From positions 124,001 through 188,000 of the forward strand of contig NZ_JACXYX010000010.1 in assembly GCF_014779655.1 (NCBI RefSeq): a DNA stretch of 64,000 nucleotides, in the 5' to 3' direction. The DNA is from Nocardioides ganghwensis (GTDB taxonomy: Bacteria > Actinomycetota > Actinomycetes > Propionibacteriales > Nocardioidaceae). The stretch's first letter is position 1, and each line of letters begins with the position of its first letter. The position numbers and the translations under genes are program-made. Of this stretch, positions 37,366 to 45,730 are shown one piece after another. Under the pieces are notes generated by a model that saw only the letters and a list, made by a program, of their open reading frames with translations, did no database searches and was not told where the DNA came from.

Positions 37366-39764
37366 CGCTCGACTCGCTCTCCATCGGGTGCCGTCGCTCC
37401 GGGGCCCGGAGCGCCCCCGGGTCGCAGTCGCAGGCGCGGGTGCCCGAACACCTGGTAGGCCACCAGCGTCGCGTGCAGCTCGGGGTCCCCGGCGCGTACG
37501 GCCTGCTCGGTGTAGGTCGCGCGCAGGGCCCGGACCACCTCGGCGACCGGCACGGCGTCCGGACCGAGGGTGGCTGCGTAGAACCGACGGGCGACGCTGC
37601 TGGCGACGTCGTCGCGGATGTTCCACAGCGGCGCGACCACCGCCGTCGCGCCGATGCGGAGCAGGGTCGAGGCGAAGCCGGCGTAGTCGCCGAGCACCCG
37701 CTCGTCCGAGCCGACCTGACAGGCGTTGAGGAACACGAGCGGACCGTGGTCGAGGGCGCCGTTCTCGACCTCGGCGGGGGTCAGGAACTGGGCGACAGGT
37801 GATCCCGTGGCGGAGCTCCTCGCCAGCAGCACGATGCCCTCCTGGCCACCGGCGGCGTCGTACTGCCCGTGCAACGCCAGGTGGAGGACGTCAGCAGGGG
37901 TGGGCAGTCCGCGGAACAGGTCGATGACCGTCCAGAGCTCGGGGGCGACGGCCACCGCGGGCGGGTCGAAGAGCCGCGCCACCTCGGCGGCCTCTGCGAC
38001 CGCATGGTCGAGGCGGCCCCACCCGGGGACGCCGGTGTAGTCGGCGGTGAGCACGGCCCCGGTCCGCACGGACACGGACGTGCGCGGCCGCGGGCGGGGT
38101 CGGTGCTCTGTGAGCGGCCACCGCCCGACGGCGACGTGCGCGCCGAGGAACGGGGAGTCGCCTCCCCACGGTGTCACCAGCCGCGGCTCGAGGCAGGCCA
38201 GCTCCCAGGGAACGACGAGCTCCTCGGTGAGCAGCAGCACGGCCGGCGCCCGGTCGCGCCCCGGTGCCGTCGCCACCGCGCGGACGGCCTCCTGGATGCC
38301 GGGCGGGATGGCTCGCCCGATCCGACGGGCGCGCCCGGCGAGGCCGAGGAAGTCGGCGGAGGCGTCTGCGGAGAACGCGATCGAGCGGCGGGTCTCGAGC
38401 GCGAACCCGGCGATGTCCCCCTCGAGCGTGGTGCTGCTCGGCAGGTCCGGCACCTCGACCTGCGGGCTCACGGCGAACGCGCTCCAGATCCACGACGACG
38501 CCGTGTCGCCCCGGCACACGGATACGAGCAGGTCCGGGGCGTCCTCGGTCAGCAGCGGGGCGAGGTCCACGAGCTCGGTGTCACGCATGGGCAGCGGCGC
38601 GGCCAGGTCGACCTGCGACGGCGTGTCGACCGCGATGATCGTGCGCCAGGCAACGGCGACGACCTGCCCGTCGCGAGCGATCTGCAGGCCGAGTCGCCGG
38701 TGGGTGCCCAGGTCCTCGCCGTACCTCGCCGTGCACGTGAGGGTCACCGACGGGTACGGGTCGTCGTCTCCGACGGTGAGCGTGGCGCGCGGTGACGCGG
38801 TCACCTCGATCGAGTCCGGGTCGTGGAGCAGGACGACCTCGAGGACGACCGTCTCGCCGGAGGGGAACGTCACCGCGGGGGTCGCGACCAGGGCGCGGTC
38901 CTTGCGCTGCTGGAGACCGAGGGTGACCTCGAAGGGCTGGTCGACGACGATGACGTCCGGCCTGCTGGTTCCCGTGACGACGTCCAGCCGGGGGTACGCC
39001 CGTCGGCCGTCACCGCCATCCTCGAGGCCACCGCCCTCCTCGGAGCCACTGCGCCACACGGGACCGCTCTCGTCTCGCTCCGCACCTGCGGAGCGAGCCC
39101 CGGTCCCATCCGGTCCCCACCACCGGTACGGTCCTGCCGCGGCCAGGCCGTGTCGCGCCCGGCCGACGTCGGTCAGGACGGCGGCGAGGTCGCGCGCGTC
39201 GGCGCGTTGCCGTGCCAGGACCTCTGCCGCACCCCGGAGCAGGAGGATCTCAGGAGTCGCGGCGACGGCCACGACGAGGCGGTCCCGGGTCCTCGCGCCG
39301 ACAGGCAGGGTCGCCGCGTGCGCGATCATCGGCGCCGTGGGATAGCGATGGGGAGCAGTGGCCGCCACCACCAGGTCGAGCTGCCCGTCGTCCCCGGCGG
39401 ACAGGAGGTCGGACACCAGGGCCGACGCGAGGTCCGGGGGAAGCGCGGACAGGTCCGCCGGGTCGTGGATGGCGGCTCCGGCGCGGACGGACTGCGCGGC
39501 TGCCGTCGCGCGGTCCACCTCGTCGTCGGTCCAGGACGGTGCGGCGGCGTACGTCAGGACCGCCGCCCGCGGCGCCTGCGCCGCGAGCTGCCCGGCCACC
39601 TCGGCGCGGTCGCCCCGTCCGGCGGACGCCGCGAGGAGGACCTCGCGGTCGGCCTCCGCCAGCCCGAGCGACGCGAGGGCGGAGACGAGGGCCCTGCGGT
39701 CGTCGGCGGAGGGGATCGATGCGAGCGACTCGCAGACCGAGATCCAGCTGTCGACCGTGCTCAC
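37362..39764 (-). CDS. CHAT domain (caspase-like) protein, 800 aa
   Basis: An 800-residue cytosolic protein. The N-terminal 215 residues are Ala-rich helices; about residues 250-420 are beta-sandwich-like; the C-terminal third is a CHAT protease with PWELACLE, the catalytic His632 in HLALHGQYD and Cys682 in FLNACQVG, plus the late RIGATAVVAPLWNI. CHAT proteases are caspase-like and appear in bacterial defence and cell-death systems. No TM helix or signal peptide. GTG 39764 has GGAGGT upstream at good spacing. The end overlaps the hydrolase gene, so hydrolase and protease are made together. Confidence 0.87.
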   Translation of the reverse strand: MSTVDSWISVCESLASIPSADDRRALVSALASLGLAEADREVLLAASAGRGDRAEVAGQLAAQAPRAAVLTYAAAPSWTDDEVDRATAAAQSVRAGAAIHDPADLSALPPDLASALVSDLLSAGDDGQLDLVVAATAPHRYPTAPMIAHAATLPVGARTRDRLVVAVAATPEILLLRGAAEVLARQRADARDLAAVLTDVGRARHGLAAAGPYRWWGPDGTGARSAGAERDESGPVWRSGSEEGGGLEDGGDGRRAYPRLDVVTGTSRPDVIVVDQPFEVTLGLQQRKDRALVATPAVTFPSGETVVLEVVLLHDPDSIEVTASPRATLTVGDDDPYPSVTLTCTARYGEDLGTHRRLGLQIARDGQVVAVAWRTIIAVDTPSQVDLAAPLPMRDTELVDLAPLLTEDAPDLLVSVCRGDTASSWIWSAFAVSPQVEVPDLPSSTTLEGDIAGFALETRRSIAFSADASADFLGLAGRARRIGRAIPPGIQEAVRAVATAPGRDRAPAVLLLTEELVVPWELACLEPRLVTPWGGDSPFLGAHVAVGRWPLTEHRPRPRPRTSVSVRTGAVLTADYTGVPGWGRLDHAVAEAAEVARLFDPPAVAVAPELWTVIDLFRGLPTPADVLHLALHGQYDAAGGQEGIVLLARSSATGSPVAQFLTPAEVENGALDHGPLVFLNACQVGSDERVLGDYAGFASTLLRIGATAVVAPLWNIRDDVASSVARRFYAATLGPDAVPVAEVVRALRATYTEQAVRAGDPELHATLVAYQVFGHPRLRLRPGGAPGPGATAPDGERVER

Positions 39765-39906
39765 GGCGCACCTCCGACGTCCCGGGGTCCGTGGACCCGC
39801 CACCTGCCGACACGGCGGCTCGAAGATGCGGGTCGCCATGGGTACCTCAGCACCGGTCGGCGGATCTAGTCTGGTCCAAGCAGCACCACCTGCGAAAGAG
39901 CGCGCC
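39765..39906. promoter_or_regulatory. divergent promoter region of the CHAT genes
   Basis: About 142 bases between the divergent CHAT gene starts. It contains TAGTCT (39870s) towards the plus strand and the ribosome site GAAAGAG before ATG 39907, with GGAGGT before GTG 39764 on the other strand. No obvious palindromic operator is seen. Confidence 0.45.
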
Positions 39907-41595
39907 ATGCCTCCTCGTCGCTACCTCGACTTCGACCTGCTGGTCGAGCAGCAGGCCGAGGACCAGTACCAGGCGCTGGTGACCGGGTCCCCGGTGGGCG
40001 AGGCCACCAGCCAGGAGTTCCGCCTGCCCTTCGACCGGCAGACCCTCGAGATCCTGCTGCTCAAGCTGGACCCCGGTCGTTCGGGGACCCGGCGCGTCGG
40101 CGCCAGCACCCAGCAGCAGGCGGCGATGGACTTCGGCGGCCCGCTCTTCGACGCCCTGTTCCGCGACGAGGTCGGCGTGGCGTGGTCGCGGAGCCAGGAC
40201 CTCAGCCGGGCGCAGGGTGCCGGCCTGCGGCTGCGGCTGCGGCTCACGGGTGCGCCGGCGATCGCGGGCCTGCCCTGGGAGCTGCTCTACGACCGGCGTA
40301 CCAACGCCTTCCCGGCCCAGTCCGAGCGGACCCCGCTCGTGCGCTATCTCGACGTCCCGCACGTGCCGAGGCCAATGCTCGTCGACGGTCCGCTCCGGGT
40401 CCTGGCGATCATCTCCTCGCCGACCGACCTCGAGCCCTTGGACGTCGACGCCGAGTGGGAGCGCCTCCGCGAGGCGCTCGCCGACCGGATCGACGGGCGC
40501 CAGGTGGTCCTCGACCGGCTGCCGAGCCCCCGACTCGCCGAGCTCGGACCGTGGCTCCGTCGCCGCCCCACCCACGTCGTCCACTTCATCGGCCACGGCG
40601 ACTTCGACGATCGCCTGCACGAGGGGGTGCTCTACTTCCAGGACCGGCTCGGCGGACGGACGGCCGTGACGTCCTCGGTGCTCGGGCCCCACCTGCGCGA
40701 CCACGACCCGCTGCGGCTGGTGGTCCTCAACGCGTGCCGGTCCGCGCGTACGGACGCCGTGGACCCCTTCGCCGGCATCGCCCAGGGCCTCGTCCAGCAG
40801 GATGCCACGGCCGTCGTGGCGATGCAGTTCCCCATCAGCGACCGGGCGGCGGTCACGTTCACCAGCGACTTCTACGGCTCGGTCGCCGACGGCCTCCCGG
40901 TCGACCAGGCCGTGACGAGCGCTCGCAAGGCGCTGCTGGCCGAGTTCCGCGACGAGTGGGCCACTCCGGTGCTGTTCATGCGGGCCCCCGACGGGGCGAT
41001 CTTCGAGAACGTGGTCGCGACCCCCGCGTCCGAACCGACGGGATCGACCGACGCCACTCCCGGTGCCGCTGGCGACACAGCCCCCGACACGGCGACACCG
41101 CCGGCCAGGGGCGTACGGCACCGGCACCTGCGCGCGCTGGTCGCTGGGGGTGCCGTCATCGCGATCGCCACCATCGGGCTCGCGCTGGCCCTCACGCGCG
41201 ACGACGACGAGCAGGGGGGCTCCACGCCCGACGGGACCGCCTCGGAGGCCTCCGTTGACCCGGGGGAGGGGGACGCACTGGCCGGCTCCTGGACCGGCAC
41301 CGCCGTCGGGTCGGGCGGCACCGAGTTCGACGTGCGGCTCGACATCACCGCGCCGTGCCGTCTCGGCCAGCCCTGCGGCAGCATCTACGTCAGCTCGCTG
41401 CCCTGCGAGGGGCGCGCCAGCCTCGAGGGCGTCGCGGGGCGGACGTTCGAGATCCACGTCGACCAGTTCACGTCGACGTCCTCGCCCGACTGCACCCCCG
41501 GCGCGGGCGACTTCTTCGAGCTCACCGACGGCGGGACGTTGCGCTACACGGCGGACTACGCCGACATCGAGGGCGAGCTGGCGAGGGCCGAGTGA
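39907..41595 (+). CDS. membrane CHAT protein with small extracellular beta domain
   Basis: A 562-residue protein. Residues 1-366 carry a CHAT protease: PWELLYD, His230 in HFIGHGDFD and Cys277 in VLNACRSAR, then GIAQGLVQQDATAVVAMQFPISD. A Pro/Thr-rich stretch leads to a transmembrane helix (about 408-429) and an outer domain (about 455-562) beginning SWTGTAVGSGG with four cysteines that could pair; it looks like a small beta-barrel or lipocalin-like sensor. The CHAT part is intracellular. It is followed after seven bases by a close paralog. Confidence 0.85.
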   Translation: MPPRRYLDFDLLVEQQAEDQYQALVTGSPVGEATSQEFRLPFDRQTLEILLLKLDPGRSGTRRVGASTQQQAAMDFGGPLFDALFRDEVGVAWSRSQDLSRAQGAGLRLRLRLTGAPAIAGLPWELLYDRRTNAFPAQSERTPLVRYLDVPHVPRPMLVDGPLRVLAIISSPTDLEPLDVDAEWERLREALADRIDGRQVVLDRLPSPRLAELGPWLRRRPTHVVHFIGHGDFDDRLHEGVLYFQDRLGGRTAVTSSVLGPHLRDHDPLRLVVLNACRSARTDAVDPFAGIAQGLVQQDATAVVAMQFPISDRAAVTFTSDFYGSVADGLPVDQAVTSARKALLAEFRDEWATPVLFMRAPDGAIFENVVATPASEPTGSTDATPGAAGDTAPDTATPPARGVRHRHLRALVAGGAVIAIATIGLALALTRDDDEQGGSTPDGTASEASVDPGEGDALAGSWTGTAVGSGGTEFDVRLDITAPCRLGQPCGSIYVSSLPCEGRASLEGVAGRTFEIHVDQFTSTSSPDCTPGAGDFFELTDGGTLRYTADYADIEGELARAE

Positions 41596-41602
41596 CCCGG
41601 AC

Positions 41603-43864
41603 GTGACCACGAGGACGTACGTCAACTTCGACCTCCTGATCGAGAAGGAGGTCGACGGGTCGTACGCCGCCCTGGTCACCGGCTCGCCGGTCGGCACCGC
41701 CTCCAGCGTGAGGTTCGCGCTCCCGTTCGACGGGACGACCCTCGAGAACCTCCTGCTCAAGCTCGACCCCGGCCGCAGCGGCACGCGCAGGTCGGGCGCC
41801 AGCACCCAGCAGCAGGCGGCGATGGACTTCGGGGGCCCGTTGTACGACGCGATCTTCCGCGACGAGGTGCTGCTTGCGTGGTCGCGGAGCCAGGACGTCG
41901 CTCGCGAGAAGGCCGGCGGACTCCGCCTGCGGCTGCGGCTCACGGATGCCGCCGAGATCGCGGGACTGCCGTGGGAGCTCCTCTACGACAAGCCCAACAA
42001 CCACTTCATCGCCCAGTCGGAGCGGACACCGCTGGTGCGCTACGTCGACGTCCCCTCGGTGCCGCGGGCGATCACCGTCGACGGCCCGCTGCGGGTGCTC
42101 GCCGTGATCGCCTCGCCCACCGACCTGGAGACCCTCGACGTCGAGGCCGAGTGGGAGCGGCTGAACGAAGCGATGGCGGACCGCGTCGCGACGGGGTCGG
42201 TGGTGCTCGACCGGCTGCCCTCCCCGGTCGTGGCAGAGCTCGGCCCGTGGCTGCGGCACCACCAGACACACGTGATCCACTTCGTCGGCCACGGCGACTT
42301 CGACGAACGGCTCCGCGAGGGAGTGATCTACTTCGAGAACGAGCACGGTGCCCGCGCTGCGATCACGTCGTCGGTGCTGGGACCGTTCGTGCGCGACCAC
42401 GACCCGCTGCGCATGGTGGTGCTCAACGCCTGCCGCTCGGCGCGCACCGACGCCCTCGACCCGTTCGGTGGGATCGCCCAGGGACTCGTCCAGCAGGACG
42501 CCACCGCCGTGGTCGCGATGCAGTTCCCCATCAGCGATCGCGCTGCCGTCGCGTTCACCAGTGACTTCTACGGCTCCCTCGTCGACGGACTCCCGGTCGA
42601 CCAGGCCGTCACCAGTGCCCGCAAGGCGCTGCTGGGAGGGTTCCGGGACGAGTGGGCGACGCCGGTGCTGTTCCTGCGTGCGCCGGACGGGGCGATCTTC
42701 CACGACGTCCACGCCGTCCCGCCACCCCCGCCGCCAGACCCGGTGTCGGACCCGCTGCCCGGCTCGGTCTGGCGCCGACTTGCGATCGGTGCGGGCGGCG
42801 CGGCAGCCGTGGTGGCGGTGGTGCTCGCACTCGCCACCCTCGACTCCGGCGATGGGCCCGGCACCGACTCCGGTGGCGGGGTGGAGGAAGGTGGTGAGGA
42901 TGGGGCCCGGGCGACGACGGTCCTGCCGGTTGCTGCGTCGCCGCTGGCTGACGACCAGCTGCTCGTCGCCGCCGGGCCGCAGGACTCCCAGCTCGATCTG
43001 TACCGCGTCGACGTGGAAGGAGATCGCTGGGAACGGGTGACGGACGGCAACGCCCGCTGGGCAGGCGCGTCGATCAGCCGCAAACGCGACACGCTGATCT
43101 TCACGGAGAAGACAGGCGACACCTTCCGGCTGCTGGTCGCCGACCCGTCGGCCGCGGACCAGACGGGAGATCCGCTGTTCGGCGAACCGCCCGAGCTCTG
43201 CGAGAAGAGCATGGAGCGTCCCGCCCGGCACCCCGAGGATCCGGACCTCATCGTCTCCCCGTGCATCGGTGAGGACGGCCAGTACCGACTGGTGGAGCTC
43301 AACCTGGCGACCGGCGCCACGCGCGTCCTCGACGAGACCTCGGACCGCCGCGTGGGCGACCCGACGATCTCGCCCGACGGCGACCACGTCGTGTACTGGT
43401 CGGCGGTGCGCTCGGAGACGGAGACGACGAAGCCGATGGAGGGGACCCTGTTCACCCTCGAGCTCGACGACCCCTCGACCACGCGCCGGGCGCTCATGCC
43501 CGACCAGTCGAGGGACGGTGACGCCGTCTTCTCGCCGCTCACCAACACCATCGCCTTCACGCGCTCCACTGGCGACGGCGTGCCGCCGGACAGGGACCTC
43601 TTCACCGTCTCGCTCGAGCTGGGAGCCTCAGCCCGGCCCCTCCTCGAGGGCGACGAGATCGACCAGGACCCGACATGGTCCCCGAACGGAAGGCAGCTCG
43701 CCTTCCGGCGCGGCCCCCCGGACGGCACCACCCGGATCCACGTCGTGACCCTCTCCGACAATCCCGACGCGCCGGTCGCCGTGTCGACAGCGGTGCCGGT
43801 GCTCACCGAGCCGATCAACGACCGCTTCAGGGTCGAGATCGTGCCGGCATGGTCCCGTCGCTGA
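41603..43864 (+). CDS. membrane CHAT protein with TolB-like propeller
   Basis: A 753-residue paralog of the previous gene. Residues 1-366 align without gaps (His230, Cys277 at identical positions; 282 of 366 identical by hand, about 77%). After a PPPPPP stretch a TM helix (about 392-412) leads to a roughly 330-residue outer domain with PD40/TolB-like repeats: DPTISPDGDHVVYWS, DAVFSPLTNTIAFTR and DPTWSPNGRQLAFRR. The GTG at 41603 is seven bases after the upstream stop. Duplication kept the protease and replaced the sensor. Confidence 0.87.
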   Translation: MTTRTYVNFDLLIEKEVDGSYAALVTGSPVGTASSVRFALPFDGTTLENLLLKLDPGRSGTRRSGASTQQQAAMDFGGPLYDAIFRDEVLLAWSRSQDVAREKAGGLRLRLRLTDAAEIAGLPWELLYDKPNNHFIAQSERTPLVRYVDVPSVPRAITVDGPLRVLAVIASPTDLETLDVEAEWERLNEAMADRVATGSVVLDRLPSPVVAELGPWLRHHQTHVIHFVGHGDFDERLREGVIYFENEHGARAAITSSVLGPFVRDHDPLRMVVLNACRSARTDALDPFGGIAQGLVQQDATAVVAMQFPISDRAAVAFTSDFYGSLVDGLPVDQAVTSARKALLGGFRDEWATPVLFLRAPDGAIFHDVHAVPPPPPPDPVSDPLPGSVWRRLAIGAGGAAAVVAVVLALATLDSGDGPGTDSGGGVEEGGEDGARATTVLPVAASPLADDQLLVAAGPQDSQLDLYRVDVEGDRWERVTDGNARWAGASISRKRDTLIFTEKTGDTFRLLVADPSAADQTGDPLFGEPPELCEKSMERPARHPEDPDLIVSPCIGEDGQYRLVELNLATGATRVLDETSDRRVGDPTISPDGDHVVYWSAVRSETETTKPMEGTLFTLELDDPSTTRRALMPDQSRDGDAVFSPLTNTIAFTRSTGDGVPPDRDLFTVSLELGASARPLLEGDEIDQDPTWSPNGRQLAFRRGPPDGTTRIHVVTLSDNPDAPVAVSTAVPVLTEPINDRFRVEIVPAWSRR

Positions 43865-43896
43865 CCCAGGACAACGCCGACCCACGACAACGACGA

Positions 43897-43921
43897 AGCC
43901 CCAGGCCGGTGGCCTGGGGCT
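43897..43921. terminator. hairpin terminator between CHAT genes and tRNA-Leu
   Basis: An 11-bp perfect inverted repeat (43897-43907 and 43911-43921) with a three-base loop lies between the convergent CHAT gene and the tRNA gene. No clear T-run, but its position suggests it ends both transcripts. Confidence 0.65.
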
Positions 43922-43937
43922 CGATCGTGTCCTTCTG

Positions 43938-44023
43938 TGTCCGAGGGGGGACTTGAACCCCCACGCCCTAATACGGGCACTAGCACCTCAAGCTAGCGCG
44001 TCTGCCAATTCCGCCACCCGGAC
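43938..44023 (-). tRNA. tRNA-Leu (anticodon GAG)
   Basis: On the minus strand an 86-base cloverleaf: acceptor GTCCGGG paired with CTCGGAC (one G-U), D-arm with GGAATTGGCAGAC, anticodon stem CTAGC/GCTAG with loop TTGAGGT (GAG reads CTC/CTT codons), a long variable arm (class II) and the T-arm GGGGGTTCAAGTCCCCC. Discriminator A at 43938; CCA is not encoded. Aligns well with E. coli tRNA-Leu(GAG). Its 3' end faces the CHAT cluster, the usual orientation for integration of islands, but no integrase or repeat of the tRNA end was found. Confidence 0.95.
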
Positions 44024-44103
44024 GAGTGCTGGAGAAGAGTAGCAAGGCACTTCGCCGCCGACGAATCGGGGCTGGTGCTTGCTCGTGGGGCAGGATGGAC
44101 GGC

Positions 44104-45447
44104 ATGGAACAGACGCCCACGGACAGCCCGGCAGCCGGCTCGCAGGACCGTTCGTACGACCCGGCCAGGGAGGTCGTCCAGCTCTGCCAGGACCTGATCG
44201 CCATCGACACGTCCAACTACGGCACGGACGACGGGCCGGGGGAGCGCAAGGCCGCCGAGCACGTCGCCGCGCTGCTCGACGAGGTCGGGATCGAGAGCCG
44301 GATCATCGAGGGACGCCCCGGGCGGGCCAACGTCGTGGCGCGCTGGGGCGGCGGCGACGGTCGCGCCCCGCTGCTGGTCCACGGTCACCTCGACGTCGTA
44401 CCGGCCGAGGCGTCCGACTGGCAGGTCGACCCGTTCAGCGGCGAGATCAAGGACGGTCACGTCTGGGGCCGCGGCGCGGTCGACATGAAGGACTTCGACG
44501 CGATGCTGCTGAGCGTCGTACGCGCCCGCGCCGCCGCGCAGGCCGCCCCCGACCGGGAGCTGGTGCTCTGCTTCACCGCCGACGAGGAGGCGGGTGGCCA
44601 CCACGGCGCCGGGATCCTCGTGGACCAGCACGCCGACCTGTTCGCCGACTGCTCCGAGGCCGTGGGCGAGGTCGGGGGCTTCTCCGCCACGGTGCGCGGT
44701 CGCCGGGTCTACCTGATCGAGGCCGCGGAGAAGGGCATGGCCTGGATGCGGCTCACGGCGAGGGGCCGGGCCGGCCACGGCTCGATGATCAACGACGACA
44801 ACGCCGTCACCCGCCTCGCCGGCGCCGTCGCCCGGATCGGCGCCCACCAGTGGCCCGTACGGCTGACGCCGACGATGGAGGTGCTGCTCGCCACCGTCGG
44901 GGAGCTCGCCGGCACGGAGGCGACCCCCGACAACGCCGAGGCGCTGGTGGAGGAGTTCGGCGACGCCGCCCGGATGCTCGGCGCGGTCATCCGCAACACC
45001 GCCAACCCGACGATGCTCCGGGCCGGCTACAAGACCAACGTCATCCCGACCGACGCCCACGCAACGGTGGACGGCCGCTTCCTGCCCGGCTACGAGGACG
45101 AGTTCTTCGCGACGCTGCGCGAGCTTGCCGGCGACGGCATCGACTTCGAGTTCGAGTCCAAGCAGGACCCGTGGGAGACCCCGTACGACGGGGACCTGGT
45201 GACCGCGATGACGCGGAGCCTGCTGGCGGAGGATCCCGACGCGCTGGTCGCGCCCTACCTGATGAGCGGCGGCACCGACGCCAAGCACTTCCGCAAGCTC
45301 GGCATGAGGTCGTACGGCTTCGCGCCGCTGCGCCTGCCGGCGGACCTCGACTTCACCGCCCTCTTCCACGGCGTCGACGAGAGGGTGCCCGTCGACGCGC
45401 TCGAGTTCGGCGCCCGCGTCTTCGACAGGTTCCTCGACCAGGCCTGA
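44104..45447 (+). CDS. M20 family metallopeptidase
   Basis: A 447-residue M20 peptidase/deacylase-like enzyme (ArgE/DapE/Acy1 group). Metal and catalytic residues: LLVHGHLDVVP, WGRGAVDMKDFD, ADEEAGG (catalytic Glu pair), and C-terminal LFHGVDERV. A dimerisation domain lies in the middle (RAGHGSMINDDNAV). Exact substrate (N-acyl amino acid or dipeptide) unknown. ATG 44104 has CAGGAT seven bases upstream, a leaderless start; ATG 44095 is within that spacing and less likely. Confidence 0.88.
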   Translation: MEQTPTDSPAAGSQDRSYDPAREVVQLCQDLIAIDTSNYGTDDGPGERKAAEHVAALLDEVGIESRIIEGRPGRANVVARWGGGDGRAPLLVHGHLDVVPAEASDWQVDPFSGEIKDGHVWGRGAVDMKDFDAMLLSVVRARAAAQAAPDRELVLCFTADEEAGGHHGAGILVDQHADLFADCSEAVGEVGGFSATVRGRRVYLIEAAEKGMAWMRLTARGRAGHGSMINDDNAVTRLAGAVARIGAHQWPVRLTPTMEVLLATVGELAGTEATPDNAEALVEEFGDAARMLGAVIRNTANPTMLRAGYKTNVIPTDAHATVDGRFLPGYEDEFFATLRELAGDGIDFEFESKQDPWETPYDGDLVTAMTRSLLAEDPDALVAPYLMSGGTDAKHFRKLGMRSYGFAPLRLPADLDFTALFHGVDERVPVDALEFGARVFDRFLDQA

Positions 45448-45523
45448 GTGTTGCGCACGTCACCCGTGGACGCCGGTGAGGGAATGGTCGCGGTTGTGGC
45501 ATGGTTACCGGCACGAAGAGCTT

Positions 45524-45649
45524 GCGTGCTCTGGGGGCGGTGTAACTCCGCACCGGCGGTCACAGTCCGCGACCCGACCACCGCCAGTGGCCGGTTGACC
45601 AGGTGGAACTCCTGGACCGACGGTCAAAGTCCGGATGAGAAGTGCACGC
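45524..45649 (+). ncRNA. FMN riboswitch (RFN element)
   Basis: The region contains the RFN pattern: GGGGGCGGTGTAACTCCGCACCGGCGGTCACAGTCCGCGACCC (written here over two parts in sequence), the second GGTTGACCAGGTGGAACTCCTGGACCGACGGTCAAAGTCCGGATGAGA part, and a closing P1 helix (GCGTGC 45524-45529 with GCACGC 45644-45649). It precedes ribD by about 80 bases. FMN binding would reduce expression of the operon. A GC-rich 7-bp hairpin (45659-45665 with 45679-45685) may be part of the expression platform. Confidence 0.95.
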
Positions 45650-45730
45650 TGACGGCTCGCGCGCCACTTCCTCGCGGAGGCGCGCCCCGTCGCCGCCCCC
45701 CTGAGTCCAGACACCGGACCGGAGGCGGAG

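Noticed and set aside
37366..37626. N-terminal extension of the alpha/beta hydrolase
   Set aside because: It is Arg/Pro-rich and runs through the end of the CHAT gene; the ATGA overlap at 37365 is the normal arrangement.
43865..44103. Attachment site or island boundary at the tRNA gene
   Set aside because: No direct repeat of the tRNA 3' end and no integrase were seen in the window; recorded only as a question.
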